Assembly: GCA_019634675.1 (NCBI GenBank)
Contig: JAHCAX010000001.1
Location: 682,001 to 746,000, forward strand
DNA length: 64,000 nt
DNA from: Acherontichlamydia pituitae
GTDB taxonomy: Bacteria > Chlamydiota > Chlamydiia > Chlamydiales > Rhabdochlamydiaceae
Direction: 5' to 3'
A program made the translations under genes and the position numbers. Position 1 is the first letter of the stretch. Each line of letters begins with the position of its first letter. The notes under the pieces were generated by a model. The model was not told the DNA's origin, ran no database searches, and saw only the letters and a program-made list of their open reading frames with translations. This document shows positions 49,679 to 57,757 of the stretch, piece by piece.

Positions 49679-50479
49679 ATGACAACAAATCCTTCGCTAA
49701 TTCCAACTAGCGTTATCGATAACCAAAACCAGATCGTCCAGGCAAACGATTCATGGCAAACGATGAAAAACAATACATTGGCCGCAGCTGAAGCAAAGCT
49801 CCAGAATGAGATCCAAGTTATGGATAGCTTGAACCCGATGATCGCCTGCCAATATGCGATGCTTGTCCTTGGTCAAGCTGGCGAGTGTTCTATGATCCAA
49901 GATGTCGGTATTCCATCTACTGAAATGAATGAAAATAGCTCGATTGGCAACATGCTGAACTCGATTCAATCAAATATTCAGACCTTGGAAGGAGATGCTG
50001 CTGGATACAACGGCAACCTTAGTAGTTCTGAAATTCAAGCAGGCTCAACGGTTTGGTACAGCTTGCTTGCCTTGCAAAAAGACTTCCAGGAGGTTTCAGA
50101 GCCAGGCACCCAGTTCTATGGAATGTGCTCTCCAGAAATGGCCAACTCGATGCTCGATTCGATCAATGGGATGATCAACTTGCTCGAGGCTCCAGGAGGA
50201 GAAGGGGTTACGACGGGTGCATATGTCGCTAACGAAATCATGACCAACTATCAAAATTATGAGAAAGACCCTACAGGATCTGAAGCAATTTGGGTCAATA
50301 ATCTCAATAGCGATCTAGCGTCTTCATTAAGCCAAGTCAGTGGAAACTCTGCTCAACTTAACCAGCAGATGAACACCGGTACTAAAGAAGCAGAGCAGTT
50401 TTTTGCCGGCTTAGAACAGCAGATGAAGAGCCAAAATACGTTGGCGATGGCAGAGATCCAAAACGAAAACGTTCAATAA
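49679..50479 (+). CDS. Translocon-cassette protein A1 (copy 1), unknown function
   Basis: No family is recognised. The 266 residues are acidic, helical, rich in Asn, Gln, Ser and Met, with no signal peptide. It is a paralogue of the first gene of the opposite cassette (60065-60859): shared pattern LAxAxxKLxxEIxxL in the first helix, YxMLVLGQAGEC/LAVLGQATQC with a conserved Cys, VGxPSxE, and a C-terminal SELQ/EAEQFFxxLE-type helix. It is placed first in a cassette ending with CopB and CopD, so it may be a translocon accessory, tip or chaperone-like secreted protein; it is not a TPR LcrH-type chaperone. Weak ACAAGAG ribosome-binding site. Confidence 0.65.
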   Translation: MTTNPSLIPTSVIDNQNQIVQANDSWQTMKNNTLAAAEAKLQNEIQVMDSLNPMIACQYAMLVLGQAGECSMIQDVGIPSTEMNENSSIGNMLNSIQSNIQTLEGDAAGYNGNLSSSEIQAGSTVWYSLLALQKDFQEVSEPGTQFYGMCSPEMANSMLDSINGMINLLEAPGGEGVTTGAYVANEIMTNYQNYEKDPTGSEAIWVNNLNSDLASSLSQVSGNSAQLNQQMNTGTKEAEQFFAGLEQQMKSQNTLAMAEIQNENVQ

Positions 50480-50507
50480 CAGTTAATAAAATTAATTAGG
50501 TGACGAT

Positions 50508-51071
50508 ATGTCAACATCATTTAACCCTAACAGCAATTGGACAAGCAATTTGAACATTATTGCTGAAGCGATAGAAGCCGCTGCCGAGCAAATGCAGACC
50601 CAAATGCAAAGCGCGTCCAACTATGCAGTCCAAGGTTCGCTATCTTCCGATGCGGAGATTAGTTATTCCGATTCCCAGACCAAGATTGCAAACTCATATC
50701 AAGGCCAAATGCAAAAGCTTGCATCAGGCACTTTTTATACGAAAGGCGGCTATGTCGGCACAAATAACGGGAAAGGGACGCCCTATACCTCAGGTAAGGG
50801 AGTAACAACGCATCAAGGGGGCTGCACGATCAACGGTAAATATTATACCGCGACCAGCCAACAAGCGCAGGATGAAGAAAACAATGTCAACTCCCAGTTC
50901 CAGCAGCTCAATCAACAGACCAACATGGGAACTCAGCAGTTCCAATTGGTCTCTCAAGAGTCGACGCAAGGGATTCAGAACCTGTTTAGCGAACTGAGAC
51001 AAACTTCCCAGGATGGGGAGCAAGCAATTCAGTTTACATCGTTTTTAGTTCAGTTGCTTCAACAAGCATAA
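50508..51071 (+). CDS. Translocon-cassette protein A2 (copy 1), unknown function
   Basis: The 187 residues are rich in Gln, Ser and Thr, without signal or membrane segments. Helical ends flank a Gly/Lys/Thr-rich central loop (GGYVGTNNGKGTPYTSGKG), and the C-terminal helix is Gln-rich. It is the second gene of the cassette and matches the second gene of the opposite cassette in size, composition and position, with a central loop of similar kind (GWEGTNKKGNPTWYTLG). The paralogy is weaker than for the other three genes. TGACG-type weak ribosome-binding site, 28 bases behind A1. Function is not known. Confidence 0.6.
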   Translation: MSTSFNPNSNWTSNLNIIAEAIEAAAEQMQTQMQSASNYAVQGSLSSDAEISYSDSQTKIANSYQGQMQKLASGTFYTKGGYVGTNNGKGTPYTSGKGVTTHQGGCTINGKYYTATSQQAQDEENNVNSQFQQLNQQTNMGTQQFQLVSQESTQGIQNLFSELRQTSQDGEQAIQFTSFLVQLLQQA

Positions 51072-51096
51072 TTTAATAATAAATAGAGATCATCAC

Positions 51097-52965
51097 ATGT
51101 CACATTTATCAATTGATTCGAGCAAGTTCTCCGAGGCTGTAAAGGCAGTTGCCATTCAGCCATTAGATCCTTCTTCAAAGAAGGCCGAAGGACATTCTGA
51201 TGGCCAGGACAAAGCTTCCGGTCAGAGCCTGCAAAAGCCTGCTTTAGAACGCAGCTCTGACAGAGAACCTGTTCAGAAAGAAGATCCGGAAAATAAAAGC
51301 GCACCTGTTGAAGTTCGTCTTCCTGAAGCATCCGAACATCCTGAAGGAAGCCATCCTTTGAGCCATGCCGAAGAGCAATCTAAGCCGGAACAAACATCTT
51401 CGAGCCATGTTGCTCCAGAAGAACTTTCTGTCGATGATCAGGCGTTCAGCGATCTGCTCAACCATGCCATTGACGCGATTGACGCAAGCGGAATCGATGC
51501 AAGCATGGAAACGTTAAGCTCGCATATTTCAGAACTCATTGAAAAAAGCGGTGGAGATTTTTCTACTGTATTGGATCAGTTGTTCCAGCATTTGAGCGGC
51601 CTTGATGAAAAGGCTCCTGAAGAGGCAATGACAAAACTTCCAGAGACAGATGAAAAGAGCCAAGCTTCAGTAAATCCTTCCTTTCAAAAAGTGATTGAAA
51701 GCCCGCATGCAGCAAGCCTTGCGCCAAAACCAGATGAAACGACAACCCATGAGGCTGTGTTTGCAGCAGCACCTGAAGATGCAGCAGCGGCAAATCCGAT
51801 CCCAGCAGCTTCGGCATCCTCTTCAAGCCCTCAAGTATCGGAAGGCTCGTTAATGCAAGCGCTATCGCAAAATGCCGGAGCTACGGCTGCAGCGATGACG
51901 ACTGCAGGCACGACGATGTCATCATTCAGCCAAGGCAATATTTCAATGCAGCAAGGTGAGGCAGCCAATCTGGAAGCAGCATCAAAGGCAGCTGCAAAAG
52001 CGCTCAACCACCTCTTGCACGAAGGGTTTTGGGAAAAATTATGGCAAAAAATTGAGAAGCCGTTTTTTAAAATCGTTGAAGCTTGCATATTGATCGCCGC
52101 TCTGGCGACCGGCAGGATTGGCCTTGCAGTTATGGTCATAACTGTTGCCATTATGTCGGCGCATTCCTCTCAGATCGGAAGCTCCATTGCAAAAGATCTT
52201 ATGAAATTAGATCCGAATATGAGCAAACAGAAAGCGGAAGCGATCGGTTCCGGGATTGCGACGGCAATTGTTGCGATCACAGCAGTCGCAAGCGGCCAAT
52301 TGGGTGCTGCATTTGAAAGCGCTCCGGAAGCTGCAGCTTCCGTCATTGAAAAAACGGAAGAAGAAGCAAAAACTGTGATGGCAAAGATCGGCAAGGTCTT
52401 TTCAGCCATCGGCGGGGCTCTGCAGACGATCAACCCGTTCCGCTATATCCCGACTTATCTTACGAACCTCTCCTACGGAATGGCGCGCGGCTGGTCGACT
52501 TCCCATTTAACAACGAATATTTTAAACACAATTACATTCAACGACCCTTCGCAAAAGGCAAAAGTTGAAGCAATCGTCTATTCTGTCACGATCTTTGTCG
52601 ACCTAGTTGTTACAGCTGGAACACTGTTTGCCCTGATGGAAAAGCCAGTTGGCACTTCCACTCCAAACAGCAAACTTTTCAAAACAATAGAGGCGGTTAA
52701 ATACGTTTCTGGAATGGGAGCAGGTTCTGCCGAGATCGGTGAAGCGGTTCCCAATGGGAAATCGGCCGTCTATACGAAAGCATATGCTCATAACCAAGAA
52801 CTGATCAAGAACGACCAGTACCTCTTGAACACTCAGTCGGAAGGAAACAAGTCGAACGTTGATGTGAACTCGAAGATCATTTCGAACTTCATTCAAATGC
52901 TCAATACATTGGCGACAGCGCCGGCCCAAGGCTTCGGTGCTTTTGCGCAAGATATGATTGCTTAA
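51097..52965 (+). CDS. copB: CopB-type T3SS translocator (copy 1)
   Basis: Translocators of the CopB/YopB type form the pore in the host membrane. The first 300 residues are hydrophilic, acidic and Ser/Ala-rich. Then come three hydrophobic segments: about 325-355 (ACILIAALATGRIGLAVMVITVA), 385-405 (ATAIVAITAVASGQLGAAF) and 495-517 (YSVTIFVDLVVTAGTLFAL). The conserved segments LDPNMSKQKAEAIG, INPFRYIPTYLTNLSYGMARGW and FxDPSxKAxVEAIV are shared with the paralogue at 57758-59419. Chlamydia also has two CopB genes (CT578, CT861), but in separate loci next to LcrH-type chaperones that are absent here. Followed by copD. Confidence 0.87.
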   Translation: MSHLSIDSSKFSEAVKAVAIQPLDPSSKKAEGHSDGQDKASGQSLQKPALERSSDREPVQKEDPENKSAPVEVRLPEASEHPEGSHPLSHAEEQSKPEQTSSSHVAPEELSVDDQAFSDLLNHAIDAIDASGIDASMETLSSHISELIEKSGGDFSTVLDQLFQHLSGLDEKAPEEAMTKLPETDEKSQASVNPSFQKVIESPHAASLAPKPDETTTHEAVFAAAPEDAAAANPIPAASASSSSPQVSEGSLMQALSQNAGATAAAMTTAGTTMSSFSQGNISMQQGEAANLEAASKAAAKALNHLLHEGFWEKLWQKIEKPFFKIVEACILIAALATGRIGLAVMVITVAIMSAHSSQIGSSIAKDLMKLDPNMSKQKAEAIGSGIATAIVAITAVASGQLGAAFESAPEAAASVIEKTEEEAKTVMAKIGKVFSAIGGALQTINPFRYIPTYLTNLSYGMARGWSTSHLTTNILNTITFNDPSQKAKVEAIVYSVTIFVDLVVTAGTLFALMEKPVGTSTPNSKLFKTIEAVKYVSGMGAGSAEIGEAVPNGKSAVYTKAYAHNQELIKNDQYLLNTQSEGNKSNVDVNSKIISNFIQMLNTLATAPAQGFGAFAQDMIA

Positions 52966-52995
52966 ACTTAAACAAAATAAAAATAAGGAAGTAAA

Positions 52996-53853
52996 ATGAC
53001 AACATATAGTTCAAGCCAACAACTCACAGGAAGCAATCTCGGTCTTGTCACAGGTGCGTTCTATTCAATGGCAGAAGCTAACCTTCAAGTCAGCGGAAAT
53101 ATGACGGAGGCTTATAATGATGCCACTCAGACATCTCGCGATTATAACAAGGCAAGCTGCGAGGCTACGATCGAAAGAGGAAATAAAGCTGCTCTTGCAA
53201 ACTGGGCGCAAATGGGCCAGTCTTTGCTTTCCGGACTTACAGACCTTGGATCGATAGGCGCTCAAAACTACGCAACAAGCGACATGAATACCCAATTGGA
53301 TACGTTGCGTGATGAAGAGACATCATTAAAAGGCATTCAATCCCAAGCGCAAAAACAAATGGTAGAACCTCAAGATATCGAGTTAAAAGAGATTGCTGCA
53401 GACAAAACTCCAGAAGATGTTAATGTAGATAATCGGATTAAAGAGATGCAGTCAGGTCAGTTAAACTCTAAGACTCGTGATCCTAATCTTGATGAAAAAG
53501 CTATTCAAGCTGCTCCTAATGATGCTCTCAAAGAGATCAAAGGCCAAGTCGACGACCAAATTAACAATAAAGTCAGCGAACAAACTACGCTCATGAATCG
53601 GATACAGTCTAAAGAAAACCAAGTCCGAATGATCGGCGATATGATTAAATCAGCTATCCAAGGTGGAAGCGGCGCCGCACAAGCAGTCTCTGCTAAAGAA
53701 ACAGCGGAAGCGGAAGCATTGGGCAAAAACGATGATTTTATCACAAATGCGCAAACATCGACCATGCAAACAGAGCAGCAGCAGTTCCAACAAGATACCA
53801 GCCAAGCCATGTCCTCGATCCAAGCTCTGGGACAGCTCAGCTCAGCTGTATAA
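52996..53853 (+). CDS. copD: CopD-type T3SS translocator (copy 1)
   Basis: CopD/YopD-type proteins complete the translocon. This one has 285 residues, mostly amphipathic helix with low hydrophobicity. It shares SNLG opening (LTGSNLGLVTGAF / SGSNLGSITPAL), an RIKEMQSGQL region, LKEIKGQVDDQINNK and IQSKENQVRMIGDMI with its paralogue at 56810-57727. A coiled-coil segment covers about 170-225. Gap to copB is 30 bases with AAGGAAG before the ATG. Transcription ends at a strong terminator 33 bases downstream. It corresponds to CT579/CT860 by neighbours; the sequence is diverged. Confidence 0.82.
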   Translation: MTTYSSSQQLTGSNLGLVTGAFYSMAEANLQVSGNMTEAYNDATQTSRDYNKASCEATIERGNKAALANWAQMGQSLLSGLTDLGSIGAQNYATSDMNTQLDTLRDEETSLKGIQSQAQKQMVEPQDIELKEIAADKTPEDVNVDNRIKEMQSGQLNSKTRDPNLDEKAIQAAPNDALKEIKGQVDDQINNKVSEQTTLMNRIQSKENQVRMIGDMIKSAIQGGSGAAQAVSAKETAEAEALGKNDDFITNAQTSTMQTEQQQFQQDTSQAMSSIQALGQLSSAV

Positions 53854-53885
53854 TGATATCCTCCTAGTGCAATGGTTTGCACTTA

Positions 53886-53916
53886 GCGCCAGCTCATCAG
53901 AGCTGGCGTTTTTTTT
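53886..53916 (+). terminator. Rho-independent terminator of translocon cassette 1
   Basis: CGCCAGCTC (53887-53895) and GAGCTGGCG (53900-53908) form a perfect 9-bp stem with a tetraloop, followed by eight T. It closes the four-gene cassette. Confidence 0.92.
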
Positions 53917-53926
53917 GCACGAGATT

Positions 53927-55516
53927 TCAAATTTGAATGATCCGCTGGCATTCGGCCAAGGCGTCTTTTGCGCTCAGCCGCTTGGCTGGATCGATCCGCA
54001 GCATATTGCTAATAAGGGGATAGAATGGGTGGGATTTAAATTTTTGTGGGATCCAGTCCTCTTTCAACGAGGAGATCAGTTCATAGATCTTGACCAGTTC
54101 CTCTTCTCCTGAAATTTCAATGTGCCAGGGAAGTTTTTCCAGAAAAAATAAGAGATAGAAGACTGTTCCCATCGACCAGACATCCAGCTTATCAGAAAAG
54201 CTCGGCGCTAATCCTTGCATGCCTGTTTCCTTTATTCGAAGGTAGCGGGAAATGTACTCAGGAGCGACGAAAAGAGGGGAAAAAGCTTCCCGCGCATGCA
54301 AGTGCTTTTCTTCGTAGGTGCAAGCAATGTTGAAGTCGCAGATCGCAGCTATTATCTTTGCTGGATCGCTCAGGTCGAGCAAAACATTATCCGGTTTGAT
54401 ATCGCGATGGACAATTCCCGCTTCGTGAATGCGGGCAAGCCCCATGAGCAATTGAAGGGCAATCGATCGGTTAGCCGCACCATCAAAGACCTTTTGCTTT
54501 TTGCCTTGATAGATCACTTCTTGAAAATAGGACTCTAGGCTCCCGTCTTCATAATAGTCTTCAATTTCAAAGAGGGTTTTAACCCCTTGAATCGGAAGCG
54601 GAATCCTCTCCTGCAGGGCAATGATCCCTGGCAATCCTTGCAAGCGGATAAGAAAGTCAGACTCTCTCCATGCTTGCATAAAATTGCGGTGCTGCAGGTT
54701 TTTAGCTTCCTCTGCTTCAAGCTCTTGAAAGAGGGTTTTATGTTTCACGAAGGCAAATAGTTTCCCTTGCTGCAGCTCTGCCGCGCGGGTCACGATCTTC
54801 GACTCTCCGACTCCTAGGATTTGTCCTAGCACGTTCATGACTACATAGAGCGAGCCTTTCCAGCTATAAAGCAGCGAAAAGGGGAGGTTTTGAAACTCTG
54901 TAAAATAAAGGCTGCGGCAGTTTTGCAACAGAACCTCTAGCCATTGTTCCCGCTGCTTCAGGACGATTGCAGCAAAGAGTTCGAGGTTCTGCCTCGATGA
55001 GGCTAAAAAGCTTTTCCAATTTTCCTGCTGTTCCAGATCGCCTTGAATTGCATGGATGTGATAGTCGGTAATTTGTTCCAATTTCAGAATGATCTTTTGC
55101 AGCGAAGCGCTGTAATCGTTGGGAAAGGCGGCTTTTGCCGCATCCCGCACAGCCGGCAGGTAAGCGTTGATCCCTTTATAAATCTCTAAAAGGGCTCCTT
55201 CTGCTTTCTGGATTTCAGGTTCCCATGCTGCCAAGTCAGGTTTTCCAGCGAAATCTGTCCGGAAGGTTTCAACGCAGATATCAAACCACTTCTTTGTTTC
55301 AAAGAGCAGGCGTTTGGTCGCAAGGAAACCGGCAAGAGCGGGTTTCTGCTTCATTGTTTCAGAAACGGAGTTGAGGATCGAGGGGATATGGGTTTTATAA
55401 AGGGTGGTCAAGGCGGTTTCGAAGGTTGCCCCTTGCGAAAAGGCCTTTTGGATGGAAGCTTTAATCCCTTCTTCTTGGATCTCATTTTGTAGGAGCTCTT
55501 GAATTAGAGAGAGCAC
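53927..55516 (-). CDS. Eukaryotic-type protein kinase within the translocon region, 529 aa
   Basis: Residues 1-270 are helical and of unknown type. The kinase domain follows (about 290-525): catalytic loop HRDIKPDN, the metal site DFN in place of DFG (CDFNIAC), APE in FVAPEY, and DVWSMGTVFYLLFF. The usual glycine-rich loop is not clear. DFN-type motifs still allow activity in some kinases. The GTG start at 55516 has AAGGA before it. It lies between the two inverted translocon cassettes, opposite to cassette 1. Its position suggests an effector kinase sent through the translocon or a regulator of it; neither is proven. A different kinase than the Pkn5 type of the main locus. Confidence 0.8.
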   Translation of the reverse strand: MLSLIQELLQNEIQEEGIKASIQKAFSQGATFETALTTLYKTHIPSILNSVSETMKQKPALAGFLATKRLLFETKKWFDICVETFRTDFAGKPDLAAWEPEIQKAEGALLEIYKGINAYLPAVRDAAKAAFPNDYSASLQKIILKLEQITDYHIHAIQGDLEQQENWKSFLASSRQNLELFAAIVLKQREQWLEVLLQNCRSLYFTEFQNLPFSLLYSWKGSLYVVMNVLGQILGVGESKIVTRAAELQQGKLFAFVKHKTLFQELEAEEAKNLQHRNFMQAWRESDFLIRLQGLPGIIALQERIPLPIQGVKTLFEIEDYYEDGSLESYFQEVIYQGKKQKVFDGAANRSIALQLLMGLARIHEAGIVHRDIKPDNVLLDLSDPAKIIAAICDFNIACTYEEKHLHAREAFSPLFVAPEYISRYLRIKETGMQGLAPSFSDKLDVWSMGTVFYLLFFLEKLPWHIEISGEEELVKIYELISSLKEDWIPQKFKSHPFYPLISNMLRIDPAKRLSAKDALAECQRIIQI

Positions 55517-55684
55517 AATGGTCCTTTTTCGGTCGCTTTGCTTAATCTGTTTAAATAATTAAAAATTAGTTGCTTATGCTTATGGGCTGCATATGTTTTC
55601 TTAAGAGGCTATATCCCTCATCATGAGCAGCTTTTCATTAATTGCAAATGTAAAAAATTTAATTGAATCAATATTTATATTATG

Positions 55685-55696
55685 TTAAAATTAGGT
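55685..55696 (+). promoter_or_regulatory. Promoter-like motif before the first NWE-family gene
   Basis: GTTAAAATTAGG resembles the ATTAAAATAGGA of the two cassette promoters with one inserted T, and the motif again ends 33 bases before the ATG (55730). The gene has a strong GGAGG ribosome-binding site. Confidence 0.45.
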
Positions 55697-55729
55697 TAAG
55701 ATATTATTAATATTGTTTTCGGAGGATAA

Positions 55730-56761
55730 ATGTCGGTTAATCAATCAGCTTTGTTAAGCCAACAGTTGCAACAGAACCAACAAATTCTACTTTCGCAAGC
55801 AACATCAGCCCAAGAGACAACAGGTGCGGCCCAAGCGCAAACGGCTCCTGCTACAGACCCAGTGGCCACGGCAATGTACGATCCGACGCTGCAGTTATTT
55901 GATTCTCTTCTGATTCTCGAAGAGGTGCTCCAAAACCCTCCGCAAACTCCATCCGTTCCGCAAGGATGCCAGAATTTGAACCAGGAGATTGCCTATACCT
56001 TGTTCGCCCAGTCGGTCTGCAATTGGGAATCCGCCTACCAATCTGCTGAAAAAGAAAATGGAGGTAATTTGCCATCTAATTCCCCTTTAACCCCTTTTAC
56101 GCAGACGATCCAAAACGATTTAACAACACCTCTTCCTTGCGGCCAATCGATTTATCAGCTCTGTCAAACCGTATCGGCAAACCCTTCCCAATGGCAGCTT
56201 CTCCAGCAAAATGTTCCTAACAGCCAAATATGGAACCTGCTCGTGAATACGAATGATTGGATTGGGCAAGACCAGAGCATGAATGTGCAAAATCCGACTT
56301 GGTGGATAGATCAAAATAATAATAGTTCAAATAGTGAAATCAATGAACTTGCAAAGGTATACGAGATCTTTTGTAACCCAAATAGTCCAACTTACTATAA
56401 TCCCGATCAACCTGCTACAGCAGGCGAGATCAATACCATTTTATATGCATTCGACGATGCATTTTGGCCAGCATGGGGATCTGTTACAAATGACCCTTCG
56501 ACAAATCCGCCTCTATTAACACTGATGTGGGACTTTGCATCGACGCCGTTTTTTAACGTGGATCTAAATGGAACCGGTTCGCCGCAGCCGGAATCGCTCT
56601 ACGGCATTTGCCAATGGTACGTTACCAACTATGGAACCCCGGAAATTCCACTGCCTTCTCAAGATATCCCAATGCTTCAAGGCGTCATTAATTCATGCTT
56701 AGGAGTCACGCAAGATCTATTGCGATTGGCCCAACAGGCATATGGATTAACAAACAATTAA
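55730..56761 (+). CDS. Unrecognised NWE-motif family protein 1, 343 aa
   Basis: Not assigned to any known family. It shares with the two genes at 61464 and 62363 the core EIAYTLFAQSVCNWESAYQS, then LPxGxSIYxLxQTVSxNPSxWxLLQ and a C-terminal helix with VTQDLL/LNSCL. The first 40 residues are Gln/Ala/Thr-rich and flexible, as in many T3SS substrates; no signal peptide. It differs from its relatives by a Pro/Asn-rich insertion (about 185-230). It lies between translocon cassettes, with its own promoter motif resembling the cassette promoters, so coexpression with the translocon is likely. A secreted translocon-linked or effector role is inference. Confidence 0.6.
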   Translation: MSVNQSALLSQQLQQNQQILLSQATSAQETTGAAQAQTAPATDPVATAMYDPTLQLFDSLLILEEVLQNPPQTPSVPQGCQNLNQEIAYTLFAQSVCNWESAYQSAEKENGGNLPSNSPLTPFTQTIQNDLTTPLPCGQSIYQLCQTVSANPSQWQLLQQNVPNSQIWNLLVNTNDWIGQDQSMNVQNPTWWIDQNNNSSNSEINELAKVYEIFCNPNSPTYYNPDQPATAGEINTILYAFDDAFWPAWGSVTNDPSTNPPLLTLMWDFASTPFFNVDLNGTGSPQPESLYGICQWYVTNYGTPEIPLPSQDIPMLQGVINSCLGVTQDLLRLAQQAYGLTNN

Positions 56762-56762
56762 T

Positions 56763-56794
56763 CAAAAAACTGCCGGTTGAGAACCAACCGGCAG
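56763..56794 (-). terminator. Rho-independent terminator of translocon cassette 2
   Basis: CTGCCGGTTG and CAACCGGCAG form a perfect 10-bp stem with a 5-base loop. On the minus strand it is followed by six T, directly behind the CopD copy 2 gene. It also lies just after the plus-strand NWE gene and may stop both. Confidence 0.88.
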
Positions 56795-56809
56795 CTTTGA
56801 GAGAAGAGA

Positions 56810-57727
56810 TTAGACCATTGCTTGGCCGGCTTGGGCCAGAGCTTGGAAGACGGAGAAGACCTGCTGCACGCCATCGCCGACCGCTTTTTGTTCGGTCTGA
56901 GCGGCTGTTGCTTGGATCTGTTGGTCGAACTGAGCGCTGAGTCCTGCTGCTTGAGCTTCCGATTTTTGAGCTGTAAAGGCAGCTTGAGCAAATTGCGAAC
57001 CGCTGTTGAGGACTTGTTTTAGCATATCTCCAAACATGCGCATCATCCCTTCTTTAGATTGGATTTGATTCTGGAGAGTATTGATCGATTGGGTTTTGTT
57101 TTTGATCTGGCCGTCTGTTTGTTCTTTGATGTCGTTGAGCTCACCTGTAGACGCGGCAGCAATAGCTTGATCAGTGAGTGGAGCTTCCCCTTCCTTAAGT
57201 GGATACTGACAATCCGATGTTAACAAGCGCCCGGCTTGCATTTCTTTGGTTCTCGTATCCACATAGCTGTTACTAGGAGGATTGGATTCTTGATTTTTTA
57301 ATTGTTCTTCTGCCGGCGGCGAATTTACGTTAACGGTTTCCCCAGCTTCAATGTTAGGCCCTTGCATTAATTGTTGTTGAACATTTTTTTGCATGGATTC
57401 CAATTGATTCAGTTCTCCCGTTTGCGACTCTAACTGACTGTTCAATGATCGAGTTGAAGCATAAGAAGCAGCCATTGTTCCAAGATCGCATCCTGCAGAT
57501 GCTAATGAGCCCGCTGCCTGAGCATAACAGATCGCTGCCCCCTTTTGCCCTTCTTTACGAGTGTCATCAGTCTGTGCTTCGTTGAATTTTTGTTGGAGCT
57601 CTGTCGAGTCCATAGCAATTTCATTATAGTTATTGTTCACTTCCATCTGTGTGGAGGCGATCTCTAGCAATGCCGGCGTAATGCTGCCTAAATTGCTTCC
57701 TGATACTCCGCCAAATTGTGTCGTCAT
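56810..57727 (-). CDS. CopD-type T3SS translocator (copy 2)
   Basis: 305 residues, mirror-placed paralogue of 52996-53853. Shared landmarks include SGSNLGSITPALLEIA, KEMQAGRLL, LNDIKEQTDGQIKNK and IQSKEGMMRMFGDMLKQ. The C-terminal helix is rich in Gln and Ala (SVFQALAQAGQAMV). It carries an additional stretch of about 20 residues in the middle compared with copy 1. It follows copB copy 2 by 30 bases, the same spacing as in cassette 1, and ends at a strong terminator. Confidence 0.82.
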   Translation of the reverse strand: MTTQFGGVSGSNLGSITPALLEIASTQMEVNNNYNEIAMDSTELQQKFNEAQTDDTRKEGQKGAAICYAQAAGSLASAGCDLGTMAASYASTRSLNSQLESQTGELNQLESMQKNVQQQLMQGPNIEAGETVNVNSPPAEEQLKNQESNPPSNSYVDTRTKEMQAGRLLTSDCQYPLKEGEAPLTDQAIAAASTGELNDIKEQTDGQIKNKTQSINTLQNQIQSKEGMMRMFGDMLKQVLNSGSQFAQAAFTAQKSEAQAAGLSAQFDQQIQATAAQTEQKAVGDGVQQVFSVFQALAQAGQAMV

Positions 57728-57757
57728 AGGACCTTCCTTATGATTTATTATGTTTAA

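Noticed and set aside
55570..55600. TATGGGCTG phrase shared with 48656-48665
   Set aside because: The match is only about a dozen bases and lies in different contexts, so it may be chance; kept out of the features.
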